Source: Halalkaliarchaeum sp. AArc-CO
Lineage (GTDB): Archaea; Halobacteriota; Halobacteria; Halobacteriales; Haloferacaceae
Length of the DNA: 64,000 bases
Reading direction: 5' to 3'
Assembly (NCBI RefSeq): GCF_024972735.1
Contig: NZ_CP087723.1
Coordinates: 2,170,001 to 2,234,000 of the forward strand
Under the pieces are notes generated by a model. It saw only the letters and a list, made by a program, of their open reading frames with translations, had not been told where the DNA came from and did not search any database. This document shows, piece after piece, positions 42,727 through 52,064 of this stretch. Position 1 is the stretch's first letter. Each line of letters begins with the position of its first letter. Made by a program: the position numbers and the translations under genes.

Positions 42727-44523
42727 ATGTCACGAGAGGGCATCTCAAGGCGAACGGTACTGAAATACACGGGCGGCGCCGTGGGGGCGGCGGGGCTCAC
42801 AGGAACTGCAACCGCCGCCGACCGCGTCGAAGTGAACGTCGGCTTCGCGAACGCACGCGGTCGACGGGCCGCCCTGGAGGCGGCCACCTCGGTAAAACGG
42901 GAGTTCTCCTTCGGGGCGCTGACAGTGACGGTGCCACGCGAGGCCGTGGACGGGCTGGCGGCGGATCGGAACGTCCGGTACGTCGAGGAGAACGGCGAGA
43001 TGTACGCGTTCGACCAGACGACGCCGTACGGGATCGAGATCACCGACGCCGACGTCGCCATCGACGGCGGCAACACCGGCGACGGGGTGTCGATCGCGAT
43101 CCTCGACACCGGGATCGATGCCCAGCACGAGACGCTGGAGGAGAACCTCGGCGAGGGCTGGGCAACCGACGACGCTGCGTGTACCACCGACTGTGGAGGC
43201 GGTCCCTTCGGCGGCAACGACATCGACGAATGTCTCGAGGAATGGGACGACGACAACGACCACGGCTCCCACTGTGCCGGGACCGCCGCCGCGGCGGACA
43301 ACGGAGAGGGTGTGCTCGGGGTAGCTCCTGACGCAACGCTCCACGCAGTGAAGGTGTTAGACTGTGAGGGCAGCGGGAGCTTCGACGACATCGCCGCCGG
43401 GATCGAGTGGTCGGCCGACCAGGGTCACGAGGTCCAGAGCATGAGCCTCGGGGCGGACTCCGATTCTGACGTGGTCTCGGACGCGATCGACTACGCCGTC
43501 GAGCGGAACGTCGTGCTGGTGGCGGCAGCCGGCAACGACGGCGAATGTACCGACTGTGTTGGCTTCCCGGCGCGACACGAGGAGGTCATTGCGGTATCGG
43601 CGACCGACGAGAACGACGACCTGGCCAGCTTCTCCTCGACAGGTCCCGAGGTCGAACTCGCCGCGCCAGGCGTCGGCGTGCTCTCGACGGTGCCACGGGA
43701 CGACTACGCGGAGTTCGACGGCACGTCGATGGCGTGTCCGCACGTTTCGGGGGCAGCCGCCACCGTGATCGCCGACGGGACGACCGACCGGGAGGCGGTG
43801 CGGGCCGAACTGAAGCAAGCGGCCGACGACATCGGACTCGACGATAACGAGCAGGGTGCCGGTCGACTGAACGTTGCCGACGCCGTCGACGCGGACGAAG
43901 ATGACGATGACGACGATGACGGCGACGAGGAGATCGTCTCGGTCGTTACAAACGAAGCGACCGACGTCGGTGAGACGTCGGCGACGCTGAACGGCGAAGT
44001 GACCGAACTCGAAAACGCCGACGAAGCGGACGTCGGCTTCGAGTACGGCGAGACCGGCGGCGACCTCGCGAACACGGCCGACGCTGGAACACTCTCGTCG
44101 ACGGGAACCTTCGACGCGACAGTGGAGGACCTCGCGTCTGGCACCGAATACGAGTTCCGCGCAATCGCGGAGACGGCAGGGGGTAGCGACGAAGGCGACG
44201 TACTGACTTTCGTTACCGAGGATGAAGAAGAAACAGAAAACACTGCGCCGGTAATCGACAGCTGGGACGTCAGCACCCGGACGACCGGTCCCTGGTCCCG
44301 TGCCGAATCGGTGTGGGAAGTGTCCGACGACGACGGTAACCTCGAGTCCGTTACCACGGAACTCCTCGAGGGCGGCTCTGTCGTTGCCGAAGAGACGAGC
44401 ACCGTCAGCGGTTCCAGTGCCAGCGGCGAACACGAAGTGCGTACGCGCGGGGACGCAGACGAGGTTCGGCTCGTCGTGACCGACGAAGAAGGTGAAACCA
44501 CGAGCGCCACCGAGAACTTCTAG
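42727..44523 (+). CDS. Halolysin-like secreted subtilase (S8) with C-terminal extension
   Basis: A 598-residue Tat-exported serine protease. REGISRRTVLKYTGG starts the Tat signal (residues 1-31), then a prodomain (about 35-95). The catalytic triad is Asp127 (ILDTGID), His179 (DHGSHCAGT) and Ser334 (DGTSMACPHVSG), with oxyanion Asn270. Eight Cys are visible, including 152, 156, 169 and 183, in an insertion before the His; disulfides are likely. A poly-Asp linker (about 381-395) leads to fibronectin-like beta repeats (about 400-598). It would degrade extracellular protein, feeding peptide and amino-acid uptake. Confidence 0.9.
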   Translation: MSREGISRRTVLKYTGGAVGAAGLTGTATAADRVEVNVGFANARGRRAALEAATSVKREFSFGALTVTVPREAVDGLAADRNVRYVEENGEMYAFDQTTPYGIEITDADVAIDGGNTGDGVSIAILDTGIDAQHETLEENLGEGWATDDAACTTDCGGGPFGGNDIDECLEEWDDDNDHGSHCAGTAAAADNGEGVLGVAPDATLHAVKVLDCEGSGSFDDIAAGIEWSADQGHEVQSMSLGADSDSDVVSDAIDYAVERNVVLVAAAGNDGECTDCVGFPARHEEVIAVSATDENDDLASFSSTGPEVELAAPGVGVLSTVPRDDYAEFDGTSMACPHVSGAAATVIADGTTDREAVRAELKQAADDIGLDDNEQGAGRLNVADAVDADEDDDDDDDGDEEIVSVVTNEATDVGETSATLNGEVTELENADEADVGFEYGETGGDLANTADAGTLSSTGTFDATVEDLASGTEYEFRAIAETAGGSDEGDVLTFVTEDEEETENTAPVIDSWDVSTRTTGPWSRAESVWEVSDDDGNLESVTTELLEGGSVVAEETSTVSGSSASGEHEVRTRGDADEVRLVVTDEEGETTSATENF

Positions 44524-44662
44524 TCGCGTTCGACGGTCGGCGGTTTTCTTGTTTTCAACGCAGTGGTCGGCCGCGGAGGAGTCGACTCAAAGCAATTAGC
44601 GACTGGTCGTCCGAACGAGCCGGGTGGGCCACAGGAACGCGATCCCCACGGTGGGGTATATT

Positions 44663-44678
44663 TTATATCGCAATATAA
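44663..44678. promoter_or_regulatory. TTATAT/ATATAA dyad with TATA upstream of the 109-residue gene
   Basis: TTATAT (44663-44668) and ATATAA (44673-44678) are perfect inverted arms with spacer CGCA, about 59-74 bp before ATG 44737. The sequence doubles as box A, so the symmetry may simply reflect an AT-rich promoter. Confidence 0.35.
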
Positions 44679-44736
44679 GGTGTATACCTGCGCGCCGTCG
44701 CGTAACCGTTATTCCCGTCGGGTAAAACGGTGATGC

Positions 44737-45066
44737 ATGGCCGACTTCGATCCCGAGCAGTTCGAGGACAAGTACGCGAACTACTTCCCCGAACTCCAAC
44801 GCGCGTACAAGAACGCCTTCGAGACGATGAACGACGAGTACGACTCCGAGTTGATCCACGCGATCGACCAGGCGGTCCTCAACGAGTCGGAACCGTTCTA
44901 CCGCGAGGGAAAGTTCGTCGTCGAACTCCCGGATGACCCCCTCGACCGGATCGAAGGGGTTGGCGTCATCGTCGAGGAGGATCGGGTCGAACCGATTCTG
45001 GACCGATACGTCGAGGAGATCGAAGCACACCTGCACAGGGTCTTCGGCGTCGACCGTCCCGACTGA
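44737..45066 (+). CDS. Small conserved haloarchaeal protein (DUF5783-like)
   Basis: A 109-residue acidic, helical, soluble protein beginning MADFDPEQFEDKYANYFPEL with a C-terminal ILDRYVEEIEAHLHRVFG. It resembles a haloarchaea-specific family I recall as DUF5783 (name uncertain). It has no membrane helix or catalytic motif. A TATA element lies 60-75 bp upstream. Function unknown. Confidence 0.72.
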   Translation: MADFDPEQFEDKYANYFPELQRAYKNAFETMNDEYDSELIHAIDQAVLNESEPFYREGKFVVELPDDPLDRIEGVGVIVEEDRVEPILDRYVEEIEAHLHRVFGVDRPD

Positions 45067-45203
45067 CCGGACGTTCCGGAGCCGGAATGCGGCCACGCTG
45101 GGGGGCAGCTCTCGCCGGAGAATCCCCGGCGTTTTATAAAGAACATCGAAGTAGCAATCGGACCAACCAAAGGCTTTAGCCCGTACATCGCTAACCTCGG
45201 CCC

Positions 45204-45560
45204 ATGAGCACCGACTCGGCGGATGCGGAAAGCGAGCTTCGCGAGGAGATCACGAACTTCCTGCGCCGGAACTTCCCGCAGATCCAGATGCACGGGGGCA
45301 GTGCCGCGATCAGCCACCTCGATACCGAAACGGGCGAGGTCCACGTCCAGCTGGGCGGCGCCTGTTCCGGCTGTGGCATCTCCCCGATGACGATCCAGGC
45401 GATCAAGTCCCGGATGGTCAAGGAGATTCCCGAAATCGAGGAAGTTCACGCGGACACCGGCCTCAACGGGGGCGGCGGCATGGGCGGAATGAGCCCCTCG
45501 TTCCCGGACGAAGAAAGCGGCGACGACGCCGACGACGAAGGCCCGCAAGCGCCTTTTTAA
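45204..45560 (+). CDS. NifU-like iron-sulfur scaffold protein
   Basis: A 118-residue single-domain NifU C-terminal-type protein. The cluster-binding CxxC is in GACSGCGISPMTIQAIKSRM (residues about 52-71), after a MHGGSAAI strand. The tail is Gly/Met/Asp-rich. It would carry iron-sulfur clusters to targets such as the ferredoxin-linked enzymes. It stands alone in the window, without other suf or isc genes. Confidence 0.88.
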   Translation: MSTDSADAESELREEITNFLRRNFPQIQMHGGSAAISHLDTETGEVHVQLGGACSGCGISPMTIQAIKSRMVKEIPEIEEVHADTGLNGGGGMGGMSPSFPDEESGDDADDEGPQAPF

Positions 45561-45792
45561 GCGGTGAGATCGCGGGGGCCGTTCGAGTTCAGTTTTCGTT
45601 CGATTATCGTTACACCGTGAGCCGTCGCTGAGGGCCGTGTGTTCTCAGCCGATTCAGCGATTCGACCGCTCGTCTCGGGCGTCGACGACAGCCGGACCGC
45701 GGTCTGCGGGTTTTTGAAGCCGGTGTCGCTGGGCTCTCCAGAGGGTTTGGCGCGGTTATAAACCACATGTGACGATAGCAAATCCACAATCG

Positions 45793-46482
45793 TTACATCC
45801 GCGCCGCCATGAACTCCCCGACGCGCTCGGCGACCCGGTCGTACTGCCCGACGAACAGGTGATCGGCCGAAAATTCGGCGACGGCGACGTCGTGGCCAGC
45901 GTCGGCGCGCTTGCGAGCCCGTTCGACGACCGGCTCCCAGTCGGCCACCGAGTCGCGAGTGCCGTAGACGACCTGGATCGGCGAGTCGATCCTGTCGATC
46001 GCCTCGACGGCGTCGACGTCGGCGTTGACCCGGGCGGCGGGCGCGAGCGCCGAGACCGCGACCAGACACGGTCGGGCAGCTGCTGTGACGAGGGCGACCG
46101 TCCCGCCGAAGGAGAAGCCGAACAGCCCGACCCGTTCGTACCGTTCGAGCGCCCAGCCGATCGCGTTGTCCGCATCCGTCGTCTCGCCGTATCCTTCGTC
46201 CCAGTCGCCGTAGTCGATCCGGAGGCAGTCGATCCCCCGGTCCGCGAGCGCCTCGCCGACCGCGAGTAGGCGGCTGTCGCGTCGCGTCCCCCCGAACTGG
46301 GGGTGAGGCGGGCAGGCGACGACGACGTCGTCCGCCCGATCGACACCGACAGCCATATCGAGCGTTCCCCGGACGTCGCGCCCCCCTGGAATCAGAACAG
46401 TGTCGTCGGTGTCGGTGTCGGTGTCGTCGGTGTCGGTGTCGGTGTCGTCGGTGTCGGTGTCGGTGTCGTCGGTTGCGACCAT
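45793..46482 (-). CDS. Alpha/beta hydrolase with an N-terminal TDTDTDD repeat
   Basis: A 229-residue hydrolase-fold protein. The nucleophile elbow is GFSFGGTVALV, an Asp in YGTRDSVAD and a His in FSADHLFVG complete a likely triad. The first 30 residues consist of three copies of TDTDTDD encoded by a 21-bp repeat, an acidic unstructured tail. It follows the DUF5806-like gene by 19 bp and is probably co-transcribed. The substrate is unknown. Confidence 0.75.
   Translation of the reverse strand: MVATDDTDTDTDDTDTDTDDTDTDTDDTVLIPGGRDVRGTLDMAVGVDRADDVVVACPPHPQFGGTRRDSRLLAVGEALADRGIDCLRIDYGDWDEGYGETTDADNAIGWALERYERVGLFGFSFGGTVALVTAAARPCLVAVSALAPAARVNADVDAVEAIDRIDSPIQVVYGTRDSVADWEPVVERARKRADAGHDVAVAEFSADHLFVGQYDRVAERVGEFMAARM
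46401..46472. repeat. 21-bp tandem repeat encoding TDTDTDD
   Basis: Three full 21-bp units and one 9-bp partial unit, apparently identical in sequence, run through the 5' coding part of the hydrolase gene. Such a perfect minisatellite can expand or contract by whole units without shifting the frame. Confidence 0.85.
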
Positions 46483-46501
46483 GGGCCAGTCACCCCCTCG
46501 A

Positions 46502-47194
46502 TCACTCCCGCGGTTCGTGGACGTGTCCGCAGTTGGGACACTCGACTTCGCTCGCGCGGAGTTCGGCGCTCGACTGTCGGACCTCCCGCATCACCTCCGA
46601 GATGCGCTCCTCGGTGTCGAGTTCGTCCTCGACTGCGAGGTCGACGCCCTCGACTTCGAGGAGGAACTTCGCGACCTCCGTCACCTCGTACATCAGGTCG
46701 TCGAGTTCCTCCGCAGTGAAAAACCCGGACATCGCGCCGTAGAGGAACGTCGCCCCCGCCTTCGTCACCTTGTCCTCGAAGGAGGACCGCGCCTGGTTGA
46801 CCGCCTGCGGGGTGTAGGTGTCGGTCATGAACGGCACCAGTTCCGGGAGGTTCTCCCCGATCTTGGTCATCTCGACGCCGGTTTCCGTCCTGAAGTCGGC
46901 ACACAGCCTGGCGATCGCCCACTCGCGGGCGGTGACGTACGTCCGATCCCGGAGGAACTCGTTTACCCGCTCGTACTGGGCGCCGTCCATCTTCTTGAAG
47001 CGCTCGTACCGACGGACGTCGGCCGGGATCGACGCCCCATCGCCATCGCCCCCGTCGTCGGCGTCCGTCTCGGTTTCCGTCTCTACATCGCCGGTCGGTT
47101 CCGCTTCAGATTCGGCCACTGATTCCCGTTCAGTTGGATCGGGATCCGCGCCGGTCGGCTCCGGATCCGGTCCCGTCGTTGGGTCCTCGGCCAT
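46502..47194 (-). CDS. Haloarchaeal protein with acidic head and CxxC tail (DUF5806-like)
   Basis: A 230-residue protein. The first 55 residues are an acidic, low-complexity stretch. The helical core starts YERFKKMDGAQYERVNEFL, and the C-terminus SEVECPNCGHVHEPRE has a CPNCGH knuckle that may bind zinc with another Cys or His. It matches a haloarchaeal family I recall as DUF5806 (name uncertain). It is upstream of the alpha/beta hydrolase in the same direction. Confidence 0.72.
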   Translation of the reverse strand: MAEDPTTGPDPEPTGADPDPTERESVAESEAEPTGDVETETETDADDGGDGDGASIPADVRRYERFKKMDGAQYERVNEFLRDRTYVTAREWAIARLCADFRTETGVEMTKIGENLPELVPFMTDTYTPQAVNQARSSFEDKVTKAGATFLYGAMSGFFTAEELDDLMYEVTEVAKFLLEVEGVDLAVEDELDTEERISEVMREVRQSSAELRASEVECPNCGHVHEPRE

Positions 47195-47260
47195 GGGATG
47201 GCTTCCGGAGCGGGGGGCAAAAGGATTGCGTGCCCGTCAGCCGACAGACGGCCGCCGATC

Positions 47261-47980
47261 TCACAGCCGCGGGATGTCGGACCCCCCGCCGTCGGTCCGG
47301 GCCTGGAGTTTCTTCGCCCGCGTCGAAAGCGCCAGGAACGTCGGCACCACGGTGAGAATCACCGCCGCCCAGGCAGCCACGAAGAACGCGGTCGTGCCGA
47401 GATACGGTTCGTTGGGAGCCGCGGGATACCACGTGTGGGTGAACCCGCCGAAAACTGGATAGAAGTAATCGACGGTGAGATCCAGGGTGTACCACGCCAG
47501 CGCGACCCCGACCGCCTTCGTCGGAAACTCCGAAATTCGATGGATGAGAAACGCCTGTGCGACCATCCCGAGGTGGCTCACGAACAGGAACGCGTACATC
47601 GGGATCGGGTTGATTTCGAGGAACTGGTCGGCAAACACCGCGAGCACCCACGGGGTCCACAGCCCGAGTTTGATGTTGCCGTAAAACGCCAGCGCGTTGA
47701 GGTACTCGTTGCGACGGTCGAGCGCCCACAGCGCGAGCGCCAACGCGATGAAAAGCGTCGCGAGCGGGCTATCCGGGACGAACGGCCACCCGACGACCGG
47801 CGTGTAGGAAAGCTGAGCCCGGTAGTACCAGAAGCCGAACGCGGTGCCCAGGAGGTTGATCCCGACGATGACCCACACCCATTCGAGCGCGAGCGACTCG
47901 AGCCTGTCGGGCAACGGCGCGAGCCAGCGGGGGAGCGACTCCGGCTCCGGCTCCGGCCGCCGGTGGCCGCGAAGATCCAT
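47261..47980 (-). CDS. Integral membrane protein (DUF1405/YpjA-like)
   Basis: A 239-residue protein with about six helices: VIVGINLLGTAFGFWYY, YTPVVGWPFVPDSPLATLFI, NIKLGLWTPWVLAVF, YAFLFVSHLGMVAQAFLIHR, VDYFYPVFG and a C-terminal AVILTVVPTFLAL. The FVPDSPLATLF element matches the DUF1405 family. Function unknown. It ends 66 bp upstream of the DUF5806-like gene on the same strand. Confidence 0.75.
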   Translation of the reverse strand: MDLRGHRRPEPEPESLPRWLAPLPDRLESLALEWVWVIVGINLLGTAFGFWYYRAQLSYTPVVGWPFVPDSPLATLFIALALALWALDRRNEYLNALAFYGNIKLGLWTPWVLAVFADQFLEINPIPMYAFLFVSHLGMVAQAFLIHRISEFPTKAVGVALAWYTLDLTVDYFYPVFGGFTHTWYPAAPNEPYLGTTAFFVAAWAAVILTVVPTFLALSTRAKKLQARTDGGGSDIPRL

Positions 47981-48070
47981 ACCGGATCCTGTAGTCCGTG
48001 CGACAAAGCAGTAGTGGTTCCTGGGCGCACCGCCGGTAGGGATTTACCGCGGCCGGACGGTGTGTGTAGT

Positions 48071-48463
48071 ATGACCGACATCCAGGGAATCGAGGCGGAA
48101 CTCCGGAGCAACGGGATACACGTCGAATCCATCGAGGCTGGCGAACCCGTCGATCTCACCTACATGACGGCGTTCCCGGGAAGGGAAGTCGACCGCGGGG
48201 AGGTCGGTCGGATCTGCAGCACCTTCATCGACCTGTACGAGAACGAACGATGGGAGCCGACTCGGATCGACGCGACCGTCGTGCGGTCGGCCGACGACGT
48301 GCTGGCGTACTGGCATGCAGAACCCGAATGGATCGAAGACGTCTCGGACGGGGAGTGTTCCGAAGTCGAGTTTTCTACGCTGGTCGTCGAGACGATCACC
48401 TATCCCGACTCGTCAGGACAGAACCGTGGTGAACGCGAACCAGACGACCGAGGAGAGCCATGA
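48071..48463 (+). CDS. Small conserved haloarchaeal protein, 130 residues
   Basis: MTDIQGIEAELRSNGIHVES starts an acidic alpha/beta protein with the segment DLTYMTAFPGREVDRGEVGR and TLVVETITYPD near the end. I recall similar proteins in haloarchaea but cannot name the family with certainty. It overlaps the next hydrolase gene by 4 bp (ATGA), indicating translational coupling and perhaps a shared pathway. Confidence 0.68.
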   Translation: MTDIQGIEAELRSNGIHVESIEAGEPVDLTYMTAFPGREVDRGEVGRICSTFIDLYENERWEPTRIDATVVRSADDVLAYWHAEPEWIEDVSDGECSEVEFSTLVVETITYPDSSGQNRGEREPDDRGEP

Positions 48464-49470
48464 CCAGGCGACGACCGATCAACCGGAGTCAGCGATCGCT
48501 CCGCCGGCCGGCCCGCGAGCGGTACGCGGTCCGGAAGGTCGGGTTCGACAGCGACGGAACCCGAGCTCGAGGGTCGTTGTACCTCCCCGACCGCACCGAT
48601 ACCGCGCCGGTCGTCGTCATGGCGCCCGGGTTGGGTGCCGAACGGTCGTTCGGCTACCCCGCAGTCGCCGAGCGGTTCGCGGAGGCGGGCTACGCCGCGT
48701 TCCTGTTCGACTACCGCCACCACGGGGAAAGCGACGGCCATCCGCGGCGGCTGGTGTCGCCGTCGAAACAACTGGCCGACTACGACGCCGCGATCGACCG
48801 GGTTCGCCGGATCGACGGGGTGGACGCCGGCCGGATCGCCGTCTGGGGCCACTCGCTTTCCGGCGGCCACGCGCTGGTCACCGCTGCCGATAGGGGCGAC
48901 GTCCGGGCAGTCGTGGCGATCGCCCCGTACACCGACGGACGTGTCTTCCTTCGAACCCGGCCGGCCGGGTACGTCGCCCGCGCGACGGTCTCCGGTGCGC
49001 GTGACGCACTCGCCGGCGTTCGCGATCGGCTCCGTCGACGGCTCCCCGGGGGGACCGGTGCCGAAGCGCGAGGATCGGGCCGTGCCAGACAGGTACCGAT
49101 CGTCGGCGACGCCGATCGACTCGCCGTGATCACCGAACTGGGTACGAGGCGGGCGTACCTGGATCTGGTGGACCGAAACTCCGAGTGGGAGAACGCGACG
49201 CCGGCGCGGTGTCTGCTGGATCTCGTCCGGTACCGTCCCGTCGAGCGGTTCGAGGACGTCGACGTCGACGCCTTCGTGTTCGTTCCCGAAAGCGATCGCA
49301 TCCTCCCGTCGGGCCGGATGACCGCGGCCGTCGACGAACTCGACCGGGCGACCGTGGTTCGCGCGCCGGCGGACCACTTCAGCGTCCTGGCCGGAGACTT
49401 CGAAGAGGCCGTCGCCTACCAGCTCGCGTTCCTGAACCGCGCGGTCGGAAAGCCCGAACGCTCCCGGTGA
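48460..49470 (+). CDS. Alpha/beta hydrolase (serine-type)
   Basis: A 336-residue hydrolase-fold protein. LYLPDRTDTAPVVVMAPGLG gives the oxyanion strand, GHSLSGGHALV the Ser nucleophile, ESDRILPSGRM a likely Asp and APADHFSVLAG the catalytic His. The N-terminal 30 residues are Arg-rich, unusual for a halophile protein. It resembles dienelactone hydrolase/serine aminopeptidase-type proteins; the substrate is unknown. It converges on citrate synthase. Confidence 0.8.
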   Translation: MTRRRPINRSQRSLRRPARERYAVRKVGFDSDGTRARGSLYLPDRTDTAPVVVMAPGLGAERSFGYPAVAERFAEAGYAAFLFDYRHHGESDGHPRRLVSPSKQLADYDAAIDRVRRIDGVDAGRIAVWGHSLSGGHALVTAADRGDVRAVVAIAPYTDGRVFLRTRPAGYVARATVSGARDALAGVRDRLRRRLPGGTGAEARGSGRARQVPIVGDADRLAVITELGTRRAYLDLVDRNSEWENATPARCLLDLVRYRPVERFEDVDVDAFVFVPESDRILPSGRMTAAVDELDRATVVRAPADHFSVLAGDFEEAVAYQLAFLNRAVGKPERSR

Positions 49471-49515
49471 GTGTTCCGGGAGGCCCCCACTGCAGACCGC
49501 TACCGCTTCGGATGG

Positions 49516-50655
49516 CTACCGTTCCGCAACCGGCGGGTACGACCGTTCGAGTTCGCCGACGTACCGGGCCCGCGGACGGATCAACCGGTTGTCCTCGTAC
49601 TGTTCGAGGACGTGTGCGATCCAGCCGCCGACCCGGGAGATCGCGAAGATGGGGGTGAACAGGTCGATCGGGATCCCCATCTGGTAGTACGTGGTCGCCG
49701 AGTAGAAGTCGACGTTCGGCGGGATCCCCTTCTCTTCGGCCATGAAATCCTCGATCGCGACGCTCATCTCGTACCACCTGGTGTCGCCGGCCGCCTCGCC
49801 GAGTTCCTCGCTTTTCTCCCCCAGTATCTTCGCCCGCGGATCCTTCACGTCGTACACACGGTGACCGAAGCCGGCGATGCGCTCGCCGCGGTCGAGCGCG
49901 TTCACGACCCAGTCCACCGGATCCATCTCGGAGTCGTCGACCTCCTGCAACATCCGCATCACGTTGGCGTTGGCGCCGCCGTGGAGGCTCCCAGACAGCG
50001 TCCCGATCGCCGAGGTCACCGCGGCGTGGATGTCGGCGAGCGTGGAGGCGGTCACCATCGCCGAGAACGTCGAGGCGTTGAGCCCGTGATCCGCGTGCAA
50101 CACCAGCGCCATGTCGAACGTCTCGGAAAGCACCGCGTCGGGCACCTCGCCGTTGAGCATGTACAGGAAGTTCTCGGCGTGGTCCAGTTCGGGATCGGGC
50201 TCGACCGGCTCGTCGCCGTCCCGAAGCCGTTTGAACGCAGCGAGCGCCGTCGGCATCTTTGCGGTGATCCGCTTGCCTTTCCGGACGTTCGCTTCGAGGT
50301 CGGTGACCTCCGCTTCGCCCGCGTCTTCGTCAGCTGCCGAAAGCGCCGACGTGATCGTCCGCAGCGCCGCCATCGGCTCCTCCTCCTGGTCGGCCAGTTC
50401 ACGAACCACGTCCATCGTTCCCGGCGCGAGGGAGCGCTGTGTTGCCATCTCCTCGGAGAACCGATCGAGCTGTGCCGGGGTGGGTAACTCACCGTGCCAC
50501 AGGAGATACAACACCTCCTCGTAGCTCGCCTCCCGTGCGAGGTCTTCGATCGCGTACCCCCGATAGACGAGCTTTCCGGCCTCGCCGTCGATGTAGCTCA
50601 GCTCCGATTCCGCGACGAGGACGCCTTCCAGACCCGGTCGTAACTCCTCGGACAT
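49516..50655 (-). CDS. gltA/citZ: Citrate synthase
   Basis: A 379-residue type II-like archaeal enzyme condensing acetyl-CoA and oxaloacetate. Catalytic-site landmarks are HADHGLNASTFSAM, SLHGGANANVMRML, GFGHRVYDVKDPRAKIL and NVDFYSATTYYQMGIP, with the expected two His and one Asp. I start at ATG 50655 (MSEELRPGLEGVLVAESELS), since five extra residues upstream are not typical. The thiolase gene is upstream on the same strand, so acetyl-CoA enters the cycle nearby. Confidence 0.95.
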   Translation of the reverse strand: MSEELRPGLEGVLVAESELSYIDGEAGKLVYRGYAIEDLAREASYEEVLYLLWHGELPTPAQLDRFSEEMATQRSLAPGTMDVVRELADQEEEPMAALRTITSALSAADEDAGEAEVTDLEANVRKGKRITAKMPTALAAFKRLRDGDEPVEPDPELDHAENFLYMLNGEVPDAVLSETFDMALVLHADHGLNASTFSAMVTASTLADIHAAVTSAIGTLSGSLHGGANANVMRMLQEVDDSEMDPVDWVVNALDRGERIAGFGHRVYDVKDPRAKILGEKSEELGEAAGDTRWYEMSVAIEDFMAEEKGIPPNVDFYSATTYYQMGIPIDLFTPIFAISRVGGWIAHVLEQYEDNRLIRPRARYVGELERSYPPVAER

Positions 50656-50729
50656 GACGTAGAGATTCACAGACAGGGTGGAAAAACATTACCGTTGTCG
50701 CGCCGATTCAACGAATCGTCGGGTCATAT

Positions 50730-50745
50730 TTCGTCGATCGACGAA
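50730..50745. promoter_or_regulatory. Palindrome between thiolase and citrate synthase genes
   Basis: TTCGTCGATCGACGAA is a perfect 16-bp palindrome 75-90 bp upstream of the citrate synthase start and 32 bp beyond the thiolase stop. It could be an operator for citrate synthase or part of the thiolase termination region. Confidence 0.35.
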
Positions 50746-50776
50746 TTAAAGGCGGATATCGCCCGACGGAACGCGG

Positions 50777-51919
50777 CTATCGCGAGAACTCGATCGCCGC
50801 ACCCTGCCCGAAGCCGACACAAAGCGTCGCCAGTCCCCGGTCGGCGTCGCGTTTCAGCATCTCGTGAATCAGCGTCACGGGGAGTCGCGCGCCCGAGGCG
50901 CCCAGCGGGTGGCCGATCGCGATCGCGCCGCCGTTGACGTTGAACCGCTCTTCGTCGATTCCGAGTTCGCGCCGGGAGTACTCACACTGGGAGGCGAACG
51001 CCTCGTTGAGTTCGACGAGATCGTAGTCGTCGATCTCCCGTCCCGCCCGCTCGAGCAGGTTCCGGGTTGCGGGCACCGGGCCGATGCCCATCACCGTCGG
51101 ATCGACGCCGGCGACGGCGTTGGTGCCGATCTCGGCGAGTACGTCGAGGCCCTGGTCTTCGGCGAAGGCGCGACTGGTCACCAGAAGCGACGCCGCGCCG
51201 TCGGAAATCTGCGAGGAGTTGGCCGCCGTAACGGTTCCATCGCCCGTAAACGCCGGCGGCAGCCCCGAGATCGTCTCGACGTCGGTGTCCGGACGAATGC
51301 CCTCGTCCTCCTCGATCAGTCCCTCGTCAGTTTTGACGGGGACGATCTCGTCGTCGAATCGTCCCGTTTCGGTCGCCTCCGCCGCGCGGTGGTGGCTGCG
51401 AACAGCGTATTCGTCTTGCGCCTCGCGACTCACCCCGTACTCCTCGGCCACTTTCTCGGCGGTCATTCCCATCTGGAGCTGGAACACGTTGTATTTGTTC
51501 GACAGCTCCGGGTGGAGATGCTGATAGGAGTCACCGTCCATCGGAACGCGCGTCATGTTCTCGGCGCCGCCGACGAGCACGCAGTCGCGGTTGCCCGCCG
51601 CGATCGCGTCGCCCGCGCTGACGATCGCCTGCATCGAGGAGGCACACCATCGGTTGATCGTCGTCGCGGGAGTCCCCTCCCCGAGCTCCGAGAGGAGCGC
51701 GATCACGCGCGCGACGTTGTTGTCCTGTTCCGTCCGCTGCTGGGCGATTCCCCACATCAGGTCGTCGATCTGGTCGGCCGACAGCCCCGTCTCTTCGAGA
51801 ACGTGATCGATCAGCGCGACCGACAGATCCTCCGTGCGCGTGTCCGCAAACACCCCGTCCTCCCGACCCTGGGGGGTTCGGTACGCCGCCGTAACGACCG
51901 GTGTGGTATCGTCACTCAT
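50777..51919 (-). CDS. Thiolase (acetyl-CoA acetyltransferase family)
   Basis: A 380-residue thiolase. The acylated Cys is in [20 protein letters not shown] (20 residues), and the C-terminal motifs are [19 protein letters not shown] and [13 protein letters not shown]. In the usual reading it makes or breaks 3-oxoacyl-CoA, for example two acetyl-CoA to acetoacetyl-CoA. The direction and chain length cannot be read from sequence. The start [16 protein letters not shown] is family-typical. Confidence 0.92.
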   Translation of the reverse strand: MSDDTTPVVTAAYRTPQGREDGVFADTRTEDLSVALIDHVLEETGLSADQIDDLMWGIAQQRTEQDNNVARVIALLSELGEGTPATTINRWCASSMQAIVSAGDAIAAGNRDCVLVGGAENMTRVPMDGDSYQHLHPELSNKYNVFQLQMGMTAEKVAEEYGVSREAQDEYAVRSHHRAAEATETGRFDDEIVPVKTDEGLIEEDEGIRPDTDVETISGLPPAFTGDGTVTAANSSQISDGAASLLVTSRAFAEDQGLDVLAEIGTNAVAGVDPTVMGIGPVPATRNLLERAGREIDDYDLVELNEAFASQCEYSRRELGIDEERFNVNGGAIAIGHPLGASGARLPVTLIHEMLKRDADRGLATLCVGFGQGAAIEFSR

Positions 51920-52064
51920 GTACGGGTGAGTCGTCCCTCACGGTCTTAAAGACGGATGGAACGCGGAGAAATCCCAAACAAGTTGTTTATTTACATCCCC
52001 GTGCGGCCGGACGGGCCGCCCGGCTTCGACGCGCTTAAACGACTCGGCCTTTTAATTCGGTAGG

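Noticed and set aside
44702-44730. Resemblance of the sequence near 44710 to the duplicated 19005-19061 segment
   Set aside because: Both contain GTTATTC...CCCGTCGGGTA, but one is coding end and the other a promoter region; the shared words are short and GC-biased, so a common origin is not supported.
45561-45792. 232-bp convergent spacer with a TATAAA word near 45758
   Set aside because: The only frame after it runs antisense to the alpha/beta hydrolase and shows no coding character; the word is probably incidental.
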